Shown: one piece after another, positions 24,596 through 33,459 of the stretch
How positions within the stretch are numbered: the first letter of the stretch is position 1
Layout of the letters: each line of letters begins with the position of its first letter
Position numbers and translations under genes: made by a program
Notes under the pieces: generated by a model
Databases searched by the model: none
What the model saw: the letters and a program-made list of their open reading frames with translations, nothing else
What the model was told of the DNA's origin: nothing
Source: Candidatus Thermoplasmatota archaeon
GTDB taxonomy: Archaea > Thermoplasmatota > SW-10-69-26 > JACQPN01 > JAJPHT01
Assembly (NCBI GenBank): GCA_035540375.1
Contig: DATLGO010000017.1
Location: forward strand, 1 to 54,074
Length of the DNA stretch: 54,074 nucleotides
Direction: 5' to 3'

Positions 24596-25833
24596 AGCTC
24601 CTCGTCATCTTCCTCGACGGGTTCCACCCCGATTACCTCAAGCATCCGCGCGCCAAGGCGCTCGCGGACCTCGCGGCGCGAAGCGCCGTGAGCGAGATGG
24701 AGCCCGTGCTGGGGTTCTCGAACGCGAACAAGGTGTCGCTCTTCACGGGCACGGCCCCCGACGTGCACGAGCAATGGAGCTACTTCCAATACGCGCCGGA
24801 CAAGTCTCCATTCAAGACCGCCGCGACGCAGGCGTTCCGATGGATCGACCACGTTCCGGGCGAGCTCCCGCGCAAAGGGCTCAAGTTCGCGCTGTCGAAG
24901 ACCTACGTGGCGCGCTACGGCCGCGCGAGGGGTTATCCGAAGCTCAGCTGGGAGAACGTGCCGATCGGGCTCCTCGAGAACTTCGACCACACGGAGCGCG
25001 ACCTCCTCAAGGGCGTCGGCGTCCCCTCGCTCTTCTCCATCGCGACCGCGCACGGCCACCGCTGTGCTTGGGTCGACGTGCCGTGGTATCCCAAGGACCG
25101 CCATCTCGCGAAGCTCGAGCACGCGATCCGCGAGAACGACGTGGTCGTGATGTACAACGCGAACATGGACGCCGCCGGCCACTGGTTCGCCCCCGAAGCG
25201 GGCTCCAAGTTCGATGCCTGGCTCGAGCGCACGGACGCGCTTGTCGCCCGCGCGCTCGGATGGGCCCGCGAGCATTGGGGCTCCGCGTTCGAAACGATGC
25301 TCGTCTCCGACCACGGCATGGCCTCGACGATGCGCCACGTGAACCTCCCGAAGATCCTCAAATCGATCCCGGGCCACGGCAGGGATTTCATCCCGTTCAT
25401 CGACTCCACGATGGCGCGCTTCTGGTTCCACACGGACTCCGCCAAGCGCCGCGTCGAGGATGCGATGGCCGCGGTCGGAAACGGTCGTTTCCTCGACGAA
25501 AGCGACCGCCGCGCGCTCGGCGTCGACTTCGCGCACCGCGGCTACGGCGACGCCATCTACCTTCTCGAGCCCACCACGGCGTTCTACCCAGCCTACGTCT
25601 CGTGGGTGAAACCCCGCGGCATGCACGGCTACGATCCGCGCCACCCGACGCAGACCGCGGCGTTCCTGACGACGGGCCGCACGCCTTCCCCGCGGGTCCG
25701 CTCCACGACGCTCCTCAACGACATGCTCCACTCGATCGGCATTCGCGAGCACCCGCCGCCCACGCGCGGCGGGGCGACCGCCCTCACGGGGGAACGCCAC
25801 GCCCATGCGTGCGCAGCGTGCGGCGGACATTGA
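24592..25833 (+). CDS. Alkaline-phosphatase-superfamily phosphodiesterase
   Basis: A 413-residue paralog of the protein at 6719. The first metal Asp is in VIFLDGFHPDYL, the nucleophile region is NANKVSLFTGTAPD, later ligands lie in MDAAGHW and LVSDHGM, and a final His in RGMHGYD. No signal peptide. The last 30 residues include a Cys/His cluster (HAHACAACGGH) absent from the other copy. GTG 24592 overlaps the GT4 stop (GTGA). Its 3' end overlaps the nucleotidyltransferase gene by 29 nt, echoing the 26-nt overlap of the block A pair. Likely acts on a phosphorylated glycan or lipid intermediate; substrate unknown. Confidence 0.82.
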   Translation: MKLLVIFLDGFHPDYLKHPRAKALADLAARSAVSEMEPVLGFSNANKVSLFTGTAPDVHEQWSYFQYAPDKSPFKTAATQAFRWIDHVPGELPRKGLKFALSKTYVARYGRARGYPKLSWENVPIGLLENFDHTERDLLKGVGVPSLFSIATAHGHRCAWVDVPWYPKDRHLAKLEHAIRENDVVVMYNANMDAAGHWFAPEAGSKFDAWLERTDALVARALGWAREHWGSAFETMLVSDHGMASTMRHVNLPKILKSIPGHGRDFIPFIDSTMARFWFHTDSAKRRVEDAMAAVGNGRFLDESDRRALGVDFAHRGYGDAIYLLEPTTAFYPAYVSWVKPRGMHGYDPRHPTQTAAFLTTGRTPSPRVRSTTLLNDMLHSIGIREHPPPTRGGATALTGERHAHACAACGGH

Positions 25834-26857
25834 GCGCGCGCTCGCGGAGCGCCTCGCCCGCGAGAACGGCGTGGTCTCCGTCGCGCTCATGGGGAGCTTC
25901 GCGAAAGGCAATCCCGCCTTCGACGAAAAACGCGGCGTGTTCACGAGCGACCTCGACGCCCTCGTCGTCGTGAAGCCGGCCGCCTACCCGCGCTTCGTGC
26001 TCAGGCAGCGGGCGATCGCCGCCTCGCTCGAGGGGGCGCTCCGCCTGTCCGTTTCCGTCGCGCCGCTCACGCCTCGCCTCCTCGCGACGGCGCCCGCGAG
26101 CGTCTGGTTCGCGGAAGTCCGCTTCGGAGGTCGCACGATCCACGGTCCCGACCTCCTCGCGACGATCCCGATCGCAAAGCCCTCGGACGTCGCGCCGACC
26201 GAGGGCGTCGTCGTGGCGCTGAACTACCTGCAGGAGCTCGCGCGCCTGCGCCTCGACGGCGCGAGCGGCGAGCCGGGTCACGTCGCGAAGGTCGCCCGGG
26301 CGCTCCTCGGGGCTTCCGACGCGCTTGCGGCCGCAGGCGGGTTCTACGACGCGGCGCTCGACCGCCGCGTTCAGGGCGTCCTCGCGTCGAAGGACCTCGA
26401 AGCGCGCGCGCCGGCCTTCCTCGCCCGCTTCCGCGACGCCTCCGCCCGCGCCTTCGCCGCGCGGCGCGACCCCGCGCCGCTCGAAGCAGTCGCATTCGAA
26501 GCCTGGTGGAACGAGGCGCGCGCGACGCTCGTCGACGCGACGCTCCTCGCGGCCGGCGCCGCCGAGCGCGACGCGCCCGACGCGGCGCGCGCGACCCTCG
26601 CGCAGGCCCTTCGCGCCGCGGACGGCCCGGGCGCCGCCCTCTCCTTCGCCATCCTCTCGGCCGTGCACGCGAAGCGTCCGTGGCCGCTCCTCGCCGTCGC
26701 GACCCGGAGGCCCGCCTCCGTCCGGGCCGCCCTTTTCGACGCGATGCGCGAGGCTCCGGGTCCAGGTTGGGCGGGGGTGGTCCAGCCCATCCTCGCGCGA
26801 TGGCGCGCGGCGAGCCCGGCGTACACGCCGTTTGCGAGGCGTTTGAAGAACGTTTAA
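25805..26857 (+). CDS. Nucleotidyltransferase-fold protein
   Basis: A 350-residue protein with an N-terminal Pol-beta-type domain: ALMGSFAKG (residues 27-35), then SDLDALVVV with Asp49 and Asp51 as metal ligands, then a helical C-terminal region. It is the block B copy of the protein at 7980; similarity is mainly in architecture and gene order, with low sequence identity. It overlaps the phosphodiesterase gene, so the two are coupled. It might nucleotidylate a sugar or small acceptor for the glycan pathway, but no substrate can be named. Confidence 0.77.
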   Translation: MRAQRAADIERALAERLARENGVVSVALMGSFAKGNPAFDEKRGVFTSDLDALVVVKPAAYPRFVLRQRAIAASLEGALRLSVSVAPLTPRLLATAPASVWFAEVRFGGRTIHGPDLLATIPIAKPSDVAPTEGVVVALNYLQELARLRLDGASGEPGHVAKVARALLGASDALAAAGGFYDAALDRRVQGVLASKDLEARAPAFLARFRDASARAFAARRDPAPLEAVAFEAWWNEARATLVDATLLAAGAAERDAPDAARATLAQALRAADGPGAALSFAILSAVHAKRPWPLLAVATRRPASVRAALFDAMREAPGPGWAGVVQPILARWRAASPAYTPFARRLKNV

Positions 26858-26871
26858 AGAGGGCTTCCACG

Positions 26872-27714
26872 ATGGGACACGCCATGGGACCGGCCGGACG
26901 CAAGCCCGCGTCCTATGACCTCGCCTTCGCGGCGTTCGTGGCGGCCGCGGCCGGCATCGGGATCGTCATCACGAACCCGGTTTCGATGGTTGCGGCCGCG
27001 GTGTTGCTTGCGTGGGCGACCGGCTTCCTCGTGATTGAGACGGTGTGGCCCGGGCGCGCGGCCCCCGTCCATGGACGCGTCGAGCGCCATGCGCTCGCGG
27101 TCGGTTTCTCCCTTGTTGTCCCGCCCCTTGTTGCGGCTGCGCTGCACGTCGCAGGCAGCCTGGACCGGGCTAACTTCACCCTTGCATTCGGTTTGGTCTT
27201 CATCGGCCTTTGGGTCTCGGCGGCGCTTAGACGCGCCCGAGGCCCCTCCGAGCAGATTGCGCCGGTCCGGCCGGCGCGCGTGCCGCTTGCTCCCCGCGAG
27301 CGCGCCCTGACCATCGTGGTCCTCGTCCTCGGCATCGCCGCCGTCGCGGCCGTCGGAGCCAAAATCGCGGCGACGACGGATCCCGCGCCGCTTGCGCTTC
27401 ACGTCGTGACGTCGGAGAACCGTATTCCCCTTCACCCCCACAACGTGACGGACGCCGACTCGCGGATCCTCTTCGCCATCGTCGACGGCGGGCCGATCGC
27501 AGAAGACGTCGTGGTCGTCGCGCGGATCACCAATGGAACGTGGAGCGAGACCCGCACGCTCGCGCTCGAACCCGGCGCTCGGCGGGTTGCCGAATTCGTT
27601 CTCCCCGATCGCGAGCCCGGTCCAGCCTGGATGGAAATCACCGCGACGGGCGCCGCGACGGGCGAAACGAGGGCGCTCCGAATTCTCGTCCGTTACGGGA
27701 ATGAGGGACCTTGA
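26872..27714 (+). CDS. DUF1616-like membrane protein
   Basis: A 280-residue protein with four hydrophobic helices in the first 190 residues (two pairs) and a C-terminal extracytoplasmic beta-rich domain of about 90 residues (from LALHVVTSENRIPL to LRILVRYG). That layout matches archaeal DUF1616 proteins, often found beside glycosylation genes. ATG 26872 is used; ATG 26884 is also in frame. The stop overlaps the TTG of the flippase gene (TTGA). Role in the glycan locus is inferred from position only. Confidence 0.62.
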   Translation: MGHAMGPAGRKPASYDLAFAAFVAAAAGIGIVITNPVSMVAAAVLLAWATGFLVIETVWPGRAAPVHGRVERHALAVGFSLVVPPLVAAALHVAGSLDRANFTLAFGLVFIGLWVSAALRRARGPSEQIAPVRPARVPLAPRERALTIVVLVLGIAAVAAVGAKIAATTDPAPLALHVVTSENRIPLHPHNVTDADSRILFAIVDGGPIAEDVVVVARITNGTWSETRTLALEPGARRVAEFVLPDREPGPAWMEITATGAATGETRALRILVRYGNEGP

Positions 27715-29027
27715 GCGAATTGCGGACGCGCTTGAAACGCCTTCGGAGCGACCCGGTCCTCCAGAACACGGCGTATTTGGTGGCGAACTCGGCATCCCTC
27801 GCGGCCTTCGGCTTCGCATTCTGGATCTTCGCCGCCCGACGCTTCTCGCCCGAGGAAGTGGGCGTTGCAACGGCTCTGATCTCGACGACGCAGCTTGTGA
27901 CGCTCCTCGCCTCCGCGGGAATGAGCTTCGCCATCCTTCGGCAACTCCCCCGCGCGGATCGAGCCGAACGCGACCGCCTCGTGAACAGCGCGCTTGCGTT
28001 CACAGCCCTTTTCGGCCTCGTAGCAGGCGTCCTCGCAGGACTTGCCTCGCGGCTGATGATCCCCGCTCTCGCGGAAAGCCTTGCGACCGCGGGCTTCGTC
28101 GCGGCCTTCGCGGGACTCGTCGCGTTCCAAACGCTGAGCGGCGTCGTCGATGCCGTCTTCACGGCCGTCCAACGCTCCAGCCTTGTCTTCTGGAAGAACA
28201 ATGTGGGCAACGTATTGAAGATCGGACTTGTCGCGCTCCTTCCGGTCTCGCTGGGGGCGACCGGCGTCTTCGCCGCGAACTCAGTCCCCTTTGTCCTCAC
28301 GGTCGTGGCGAGCCTGCTCGTGGCTTTCGCTTGGATCCTGAAAGGGTATCGTGTGATGACCGCTCCGGCACTGAAGACCGCCGCGGGTCTCATGGGATTT
28401 GGCCTCGTCGCCCACGTCGCTCATCTCCTCTTCATGGCGCCGCAGCTCGTGCTCCCGCTCATCGCGCTCGAAGCGCTCGGCGCCGCGGAGACCGCCTACC
28501 TCTACACGTCCTGGAAGCTCGCTGGACTCATGTGGGTCGTGACGACGGCGGCCTCGGGGCCCCTCCTTGCCTTCGGATCCGCCAACCCCCTGCTCTATCC
28601 CGCCAAGGCGCGGAGGACCCTCGCCGTGTCCGTCGGCCTCACGCTTGGCCTTTCGATCGTCGGCCTTGTCGCGGCTCCCTTCGCGCTCGCCCTCTTCGGC
28701 GGAGATTACGCCGCAAAGAGCGCTTCCCTCGTTGCCTACCTCTTGTTCTCGAGCATCCCGCTCGGCATCTTCGCCATCTATCAAGCGAGCCTCCGCGTGT
28801 ACGCACGTACGACGGAACTCGTCGCCGCGAGCGCCGCCTTTGCGGCGCTCACGTTTGCGGCCTTTCTCTGGGTCACGGTATCGCCCACATTGGAGGGATA
28901 CGGAATGGGTTGGCTCGCGGCGACAGGGGTCGCGGGTCTCGTCGCGACCTGGCGGCTTTTCGGCCCTGACGCCATCCTCGACGCCGGGATTGCACAGGCT
29001 CCGGCGAGTGCAGGGGCGGAGGATTGA
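27711..29027 (+). CDS. Lipid-linked oligosaccharide flippase (Wzx-like)
   Basis: A 438-residue protein with about 12-14 membrane helices and the N-terminal pattern of Wzx/polysaccharide exporters (QNTAYLVANSASLAAFGFAFW, then FSPEEVGVATALIST). It is paralogous to the flippase at 4511. TTG 27711 overlaps the previous stop (TTGA), and no nearby ATG keeps the first helix. Its own stop overlaps the next ATG. It should flip the lipid-linked glycan made by block B. Confidence 0.86.
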   Translation: MSELRTRLKRLRSDPVLQNTAYLVANSASLAAFGFAFWIFAARRFSPEEVGVATALISTTQLVTLLASAGMSFAILRQLPRADRAERDRLVNSALAFTALFGLVAGVLAGLASRLMIPALAESLATAGFVAAFAGLVAFQTLSGVVDAVFTAVQRSSLVFWKNNVGNVLKIGLVALLPVSLGATGVFAANSVPFVLTVVASLLVAFAWILKGYRVMTAPALKTAAGLMGFGLVAHVAHLLFMAPQLVLPLIALEALGAAETAYLYTSWKLAGLMWVVTTAASGPLLAFGSANPLLYPAKARRTLAVSVGLTLGLSIVGLVAAPFALALFGGDYAAKSASLVAYLLFSSIPLGIFAIYQASLRVYARTTELVAASAAFAALTFAAFLWVTVSPTLEGYGMGWLAATGVAGLVATWRLFGPDAILDAGIAQAPASAGAED

Positions 29028-30076
29028 TGGACATGAAGGCAATCGACGGCGCGGAACGCCTGATGATGCGAATGAGCGAGCGCCTGCCTGCGAACGAACA
29101 CCGCATCCTGGTCCTCGGATCATTTGGCTTCGGCAATCTGGGCGATGAAGCCATTCTCAGCATGCTGCTCGATGACCTCGCGGGTCGGGACCTCACGGTC
29201 GTATCGCGCGACCCCGACGCGACGCGCGCCATGCACGGCGTCCGTGCCGTGCAGGCGGTTTCTCCTGCCTCCGGTTGGGCTGCGTGGCGAGCCGATGCCC
29301 TCGTCCTGGGAGGCGGCGGCGTCTTCAGCGGGCTCGGCGGGAAGCTTACGAAGGGTCTCGCCTACTATATGCGGGGCTTCCAAGCGATCGGGAAAGCCAT
29401 TCATTTCCACGCCCTTGGCATCTACCCGGACACGGATCCCGCGACGCTCCGCATCCTTCTCCCCGTTCTTCGAAAGGCCCGTACGCTTTCGGTCCGCGAC
29501 GAGACCTCGCACACTTTCCTCGAGAGCCTCGGCATCCCCTCGACTCAGATTCCCGATCCCGTGACGGCGCTCGAGCCCCTCGGGCGCGAGGCAGCCGTCA
29601 AGGCGCTCGAGGCTGAAGGCATCGACGCGGGCCGACCATGGATCGGCGTTTCGCCGCGCCGCGTCCGCAAGAACCAGGAGCACCTCGAACGCGAGCTTCT
29701 CGGCGCGCTCCGGGCGCTCCAGGCTCGCGGACACCCGATCCTCTTCCTTCCAACGGCCCATTTCCCATATGGGACCTACACGAACGATCTGCATTTTTCC
29801 CGAGAACTCGCCGCGAAGCTCGACCCGCAGCTGACGGGTGTCGTCGCGGGTCTGCATCACCCGAAGCTCGCCGCGGCGCTGTTCCGGATACCCCGCGTGC
29901 ACGTTCCCATGCGGCTCCATGCGATGATCTTCGCCTCGCGCGTGGGACGTCCGTCGACGGCGATCGCCTATGCGGACAAGGTCGCCGACGTCGCGGACGA
30001 GCTGGGGATCGGCCACGTTTCGATCCCTGAGCTCAATGCCGACGACCTTGTGCGTCGCGTCGAAGGTCTCCTTTGA
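29027..30076 (+). CDS. Polysaccharide pyruvyl transferase family protein (CsaB-like)
   Basis: About 349 residues. This family transfers pyruvate from PEP to sugars, forming ketals. Visible signs: VLGSFGFGNLGDEAIL near the N-terminus, VLGGGGVFSG, the SVRDETSHTFLESLG segment, and near the end the VPMRLHAMIFA block with the conserved Arg-Leu-His. ATG 29027 overlaps the flippase stop by 1 nt and has GGAGG at 29018-29022; ATG 29033 is also possible. In bacteria CsaB-type pyruvylation of cell-wall sugar anchors S-layer proteins, so a similar role in surface-protein attachment is an attractive inference here. Confidence 0.86.
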   Translation: MDMKAIDGAERLMMRMSERLPANEHRILVLGSFGFGNLGDEAILSMLLDDLAGRDLTVVSRDPDATRAMHGVRAVQAVSPASGWAAWRADALVLGGGGVFSGLGGKLTKGLAYYMRGFQAIGKAIHFHALGIYPDTDPATLRILLPVLRKARTLSVRDETSHTFLESLGIPSTQIPDPVTALEPLGREAAVKALEAEGIDAGRPWIGVSPRRVRKNQEHLERELLGALRALQARGHPILFLPTAHFPYGTYTNDLHFSRELAAKLDPQLTGVVAGLHHPKLAAALFRIPRVHVPMRLHAMIFASRVGRPSTAIAYADKVADVADELGIGHVSIPELNADDLVRRVEGLL

Positions 30077-30086
30077 AGTCGCCGCC

Positions 30087-30092
30087 TATATA
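30087..30092 (+). promoter_or_regulatory. TATATA box in a convergent gap
   Basis: TATATA within the palindrome CCTATATAGG (30085-30094), between the convergent pyruvyl transferase and GT-C genes. A GTG at 30114 opens a 63-codon frame 25 nt downstream, antisense to the end of the GT-C gene. The same arrangement of TATATA and GTG occurs at 49713-49741 for a real gene. Confidence 0.4.
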
Positions 30093-30124
30093 GGGTGACG
30101 TCCCGCGGAATTCGTGCGACCGCT

Positions 30125-31798
30125 TCACCGGATGAAGGGGACGCCGACGCCGCGACCGACCGGCTTGGCCCGACAGACGATGGCGCCTCCATTGTCGAAC
30201 ACGACGCTCGCATCGTCGCAGACCAGACCCGTGATCGTGGAAGGGGCGGCTCCCTCGAGCGCGGCATATGTCACCGCCTGCGCGGTCACGAGCCGCAAGC
30301 TGTAGAATTGCGCCTGATCGGGCGCGAGGGCTCGGCCGCCGCCTTGGAGAAGGCCCTTGGCGTCGAGCGGCGCGTTTGCCGCCGTGAAGTGGATGCCGAG
30401 CGAAGAACGATAGGCGACCTCGTCCTGGGCGTAGATGTATTCGAAGGCCTGGACCTCAGCGCCTGTCGGCCGATCATAGCTCTCGACGTAGCCGTTGCGG
30501 AGAGAGCCTGCGATGCCTGCAAGCACGAGGAGGAAGATTGCGGCGACTTTCCACGTCCGGCGCCAGTCCAGCGCGGCGTAGGACCAGCCCACGACGGCGG
30601 CGAGGGGAACGAAAAGAACGAGGATGGGACGGCTGAAGAATTTTCCACCCGCCGTGCCGACGAGGAGGGGACCCATGAAGACGCCCCACAAAATAGCGAA
30701 ACGACCAAGGTCCGATTTCCAGGCCCGCAGGACGAATGGCGCAAGGGCAAGGGCAAGGAGCGCGAGGAATGTCACGTTTGCAAGGAGGACCCATTCCGTC
30801 CCTTCGAGAAGCCTCGTGACGCCCGTCACTTCCTTGTCCTTCTCGAGCGCGTCCACGACGATGCCCCGCGCGTGGTTGAAGATCCAATCCGATCGATACG
30901 TGATCCAAGCGATCCACATCGCGAGGACGGTCCCTCCGATCTGCAAAGGGAACGCCTTCAACGCGTTCTTGACGCCGCCGACGATCGCCCCCGATTCCAT
31001 GCCGAGGACGGCGAGCAGGGCCGGGAGCACGAGCAGCGGGGAAAGGGGATGCGAGACCGTGAGCGCGGCGGCCGCGGCGAAGAACGCGACGGCAAATATG
31101 GTGCCGTCGCGGCGTCGCATCGCGAGATAGACCAGGAGCATGCCCATCGCCAGCCCATAGGATTCGGGCGCGAGGTTCGTCCGCATCCACACGAGGGGCG
31201 CAACGGCGAGGAGAACGATGAGCGAGATGCCCGTCGCGACCCCGATGACGGGAGAGGACGAGCGCGTCCGCCGCATCGCCTCGCGCAGAACCAGATAACC
31301 GAGGGCCGCGTAGGCCGCGACGCTTGCGAGCGGATATAGACGGATGAAGATCCACGGCGCAAGTCCGCTGAGGTAGTGGGCGAAGCCGACGAACGTCCAG
31401 AATCCCGGATAGGCGTCTCGGTACATGCCCGACGGGGTTCCCGCGAGCGTTTGGATCGCGATGAGAAGGTTCCGATTCGTGTCGTGCAGATGTCCATACG
31501 GGAGAAGAAGCACGACCGGGATGACGGTAAGGAAGCCGGCGGTCATGGCTGCGAGAACGCGCGTGCGAGGCCGCGTCGCGACGAACGCCGCGACGAGCGC
31601 GTTTGCATACGCCGCGAAATACGCCGGCGGCATCTGAAACCAGAGGGGCACGCCCGGTTCGTAACGCGGTACGGACGAGGTGACGGCGGTCACCACCGTG
31701 AGCAGCAGCGCGATGCCGAGGAGACCGAGCCCGATTTCCTCGCGCGAGACACGAAACGACGTTGCGGCATCCGAACGCAGGTCCGTGGAGAGGCTCAC
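30125..31798 (-). CDS. GT-C-like multipass membrane glycosyltransferase
   Basis: A 557-residue protein with about 12-13 membrane helices and a C-terminal soluble segment of about 110 residues. Helix pattern and length fit GT-C enzymes that use polyprenyl-linked sugars. The usual external acidic pair is not obvious in the first loop; a second loop has HDTNRN and GMYRDAYPG. It might also be a polymerase or ligase of glycans. GTG 31798 overlaps the stop of the hydrolase gene (GTGA). It is the last of four genes in the exosortase operon, which ties it to surface-protein processing or glycan attachment. Confidence 0.68.
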   Translation of the reverse strand: MSLSTDLRSDAATSFRVSREEIGLGLLGIALLLTVVTAVTSSVPRYEPGVPLWFQMPPAYFAAYANALVAAFVATRPRTRVLAAMTAGFLTVIPVVLLLPYGHLHDTNRNLLIAIQTLAGTPSGMYRDAYPGFWTFVGFAHYLSGLAPWIFIRLYPLASVAAYAALGYLVLREAMRRTRSSSPVIGVATGISLIVLLAVAPLVWMRTNLAPESYGLAMGMLLVYLAMRRRDGTIFAVAFFAAAAALTVSHPLSPLLVLPALLAVLGMESGAIVGGVKNALKAFPLQIGGTVLAMWIAWITYRSDWIFNHARGIVVDALEKDKEVTGVTRLLEGTEWVLLANVTFLALLALALAPFVLRAWKSDLGRFAILWGVFMGPLLVGTAGGKFFSRPILVLFVPLAAVVGWSYAALDWRRTWKVAAIFLLVLAGIAGSLRNGYVESYDRPTGAEVQAFEYIYAQDEVAYRSSLGIHFTAANAPLDAKGLLQGGGRALAPDQAQFYSLRLVTAQAVTYAALEGAAPSTITGLVCDDASVVFDNGGAIVCRAKPVGRGVGVPFIR

Positions 31799-32658
31799 GA
31801 GGAAGCCTCCACGGATCGCGCGGCAAAGATGTGGCCGTCGCGGCCCAAGACACGGACGACAAGCTCGCTCGGGTCGAGCCCGCGACCTGCCACGAGCTCG
31901 AGAATCCAGGCCTCGCCGGGCGCGAGGCGGTCAGGATTGTGACGGACCGCGAGGCGTTCATTTCCCGCGATGGCTTCGACCGTAAGGGACGCGATGGTGG
32001 CGGTGGCCCCGATTTCGTGACGCACCACGACGGCGATGCGGCCGGATGCGGCGTCGTAAGAGGCCCTGTCGATCCCCACGAGCGCATTCACGCGCCCCGG
32101 CGCCGGCGCGACCGCCCCCGCGGCGGCGGCGAGCGGCAGCACGGCGACGAGCGCGAGCGCAAGAACGAGGCCGCGCCGCGCCGCGAGCGCGCGGTGGCCG
32201 AGGGCGAGGATCGCGAGCAGAAAGAGGGCGAGGACGCCGACGAGGACCGGGAGGGTCCGCGCGAAGGCGAGGTGGTCGGCCGGCACGGTGTATTTCCGAG
32301 CGTCGAAGGGATAGAAAAGGGCCGCGCTCGCCGTCGCGCCGCCCGGGGGGACGGGGAGGAGGTCGAGCACGACGTGGCCGAGGAACACGACCGGAAGGGC
32401 CGCGAGGAAGCGGACGGCGGCGGGCGACGCCCCCCGGGCGCGCGCGACGAGGTAGGCCGCGGTCGGCAGGACGGCGAGAACGAGGAGATTTGTCGTGGTG
32501 CCGCGCGCGACGAGTCCCGGGATCGGGAGATGGTCGAGGTCGGGCGCGAGGCCGGCGCCGATCGCGAGAACGAGCCAGCGGCCGCGCAGTCCCATCGCCC
32601 AGGCGAGCGCGAGGCTCGCGACGGCATGGACCCAGACCTCGCTCGTCGGCTCACCCAC
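31795..32658 (-). CDS. YdjM-like membrane metal-dependent hydrolase
   Basis: A 287-residue protein. The first 180 residues contain about five helices with PDLDHLP and GHVVLDLLP, the His/Asp motifs of the YdjM/DUF457 (membrane-bound metal-dependent hydrolase) family. A C-terminal extracytoplasmic domain of about 90 residues, beta-rich, follows. GTG 32658 abuts the stop of the EpsI-like gene with no gap. YdjM-like proteins are often linked to envelope genes, but their substrates are unknown. The added C-terminal domain is unusual for the family. Confidence 0.7.
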   Translation of the reverse strand: MGEPTSEVWVHAVASLALAWAMGLRGRWLVLAIGAGLAPDLDHLPIPGLVARGTTTNLLVLAVLPTAAYLVARARGASPAAVRFLAALPVVFLGHVVLDLLPVPPGGATASAALFYPFDARKYTVPADHLAFARTLPVLVGVLALFLLAILALGHRALAARRGLVLALALVAVLPLAAAAGAVAPAPGRVNALVGIDRASYDAASGRIAVVVRHEIGATATIASLTVEAIAGNERLAVRHNPDRLAPGEAWILELVAGRGLDPSELVVRVLGRDGHIFAARSVEASS

Positions 32659-33459
32659 CTAAGCGGATCCGGCGATCTTCGAGGCGAGATACTCGGCGAC
32701 GGTGGCGCTGCCCTGGCGCTCGCTGAAGACGAAGAGGCGGGGCACGACCTCGCCCATGAGGTCCATCATGATGCCGCGATGCGCGGAGTAGTCGCCCTCG
32801 GCGGGCACGAACATGCTGACGCGGATCCACGCGATGCGGTCCGTCACGTCGCGCTTCTCCTCTTTCATGTAGAAGTAGAGGTTCAGTTCGCGCTGCGTGG
32901 CGCCGTCCTTCGTGGTGCGCTCGACGACGAGCTCCTTCGCTTCGATCGCGCCCTTGAACACCCGCCCCTCGCGCTCCGAGAGCCACCCGCTCTCGGCCCA
33001 GCTCGAATCCTTGACGGGAACCGTGACGGTGGTGGTGAGCTCGTCGCGGATCGTGAAGCCCTGCGCCTTGTAGCAGACGGGCGCGGGGTGGAAGCTCGAC
33101 ACGTTCGTGGACTGGATGATGAGCAGGCTCACCGGCACGTAGACCCCGGGCGCGCGGTAGTCGCGGCTGAGGAGAAGGTCGGTCGAGAGCAGCTCCTGCA
33201 GGAAGTTCCAGTCGTATTCGTACGACATGTTCCAGCGGCCAAGCGACGTCGGGAAGTCGCGCAGGCTCTCGGGGTCGCCGATCGGGTGCTTCGTGTCGAC
33301 GAATTGCCGCTTCTCGCGTTGGCCAGACTTCAGCTCCGTGTCGATGAACGTGACGCCGCCCGTCTGGAAGGCGTCGACGGGGGACGCGAGGACGACGGCG
33401 AAGACGGTGGCGCCGAGCACCACGTAGAGCGGGCGGTAGTTCGGTTTCGTCTCAGCCAT
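32659..33459 (-). CDS. EpsI-like exosortase-associated protein
   Basis: A 266-residue protein anchored by one N-terminal helix (about residues 11-26). The rest is outside the membrane. It carries the EpsI hallmark: FPTSLGRWNM (residues 69-78), a DLLLSRDYRAPG stretch, VSLLIIQ and SSFHPAPVCYKAQGF with His124 and Cys129. In bacteria EpsI follows exosortase genes or is fused to them, and is needed for exopolysaccharide/PEP-CTERM systems; its chemistry is unproved. Here its start overlaps the exosortase stop by 8 nt. Finding it beside an archaeal exosortase is notable. Confidence 0.8.
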   Translation of the reverse strand: MAETKPNYRPLYVVLGATVFAVVLASPVDAFQTGGVTFIDTELKSGQREKRQFVDTKHPIGDPESLRDFPTSLGRWNMSYEYDWNFLQELLSTDLLLSRDYRAPGVYVPVSLLIIQSTNVSSFHPAPVCYKAQGFTIRDELTTTVTVPVKDSSWAESGWLSEREGRVFKGAIEAKELVVERTTKDGATQRELNLYFYMKEEKRDVTDRIAWIRVSMFVPAEGDYSAHRGIMMDLMGEVVPRLFVFSERQGSATVAEYLASKIAGSA

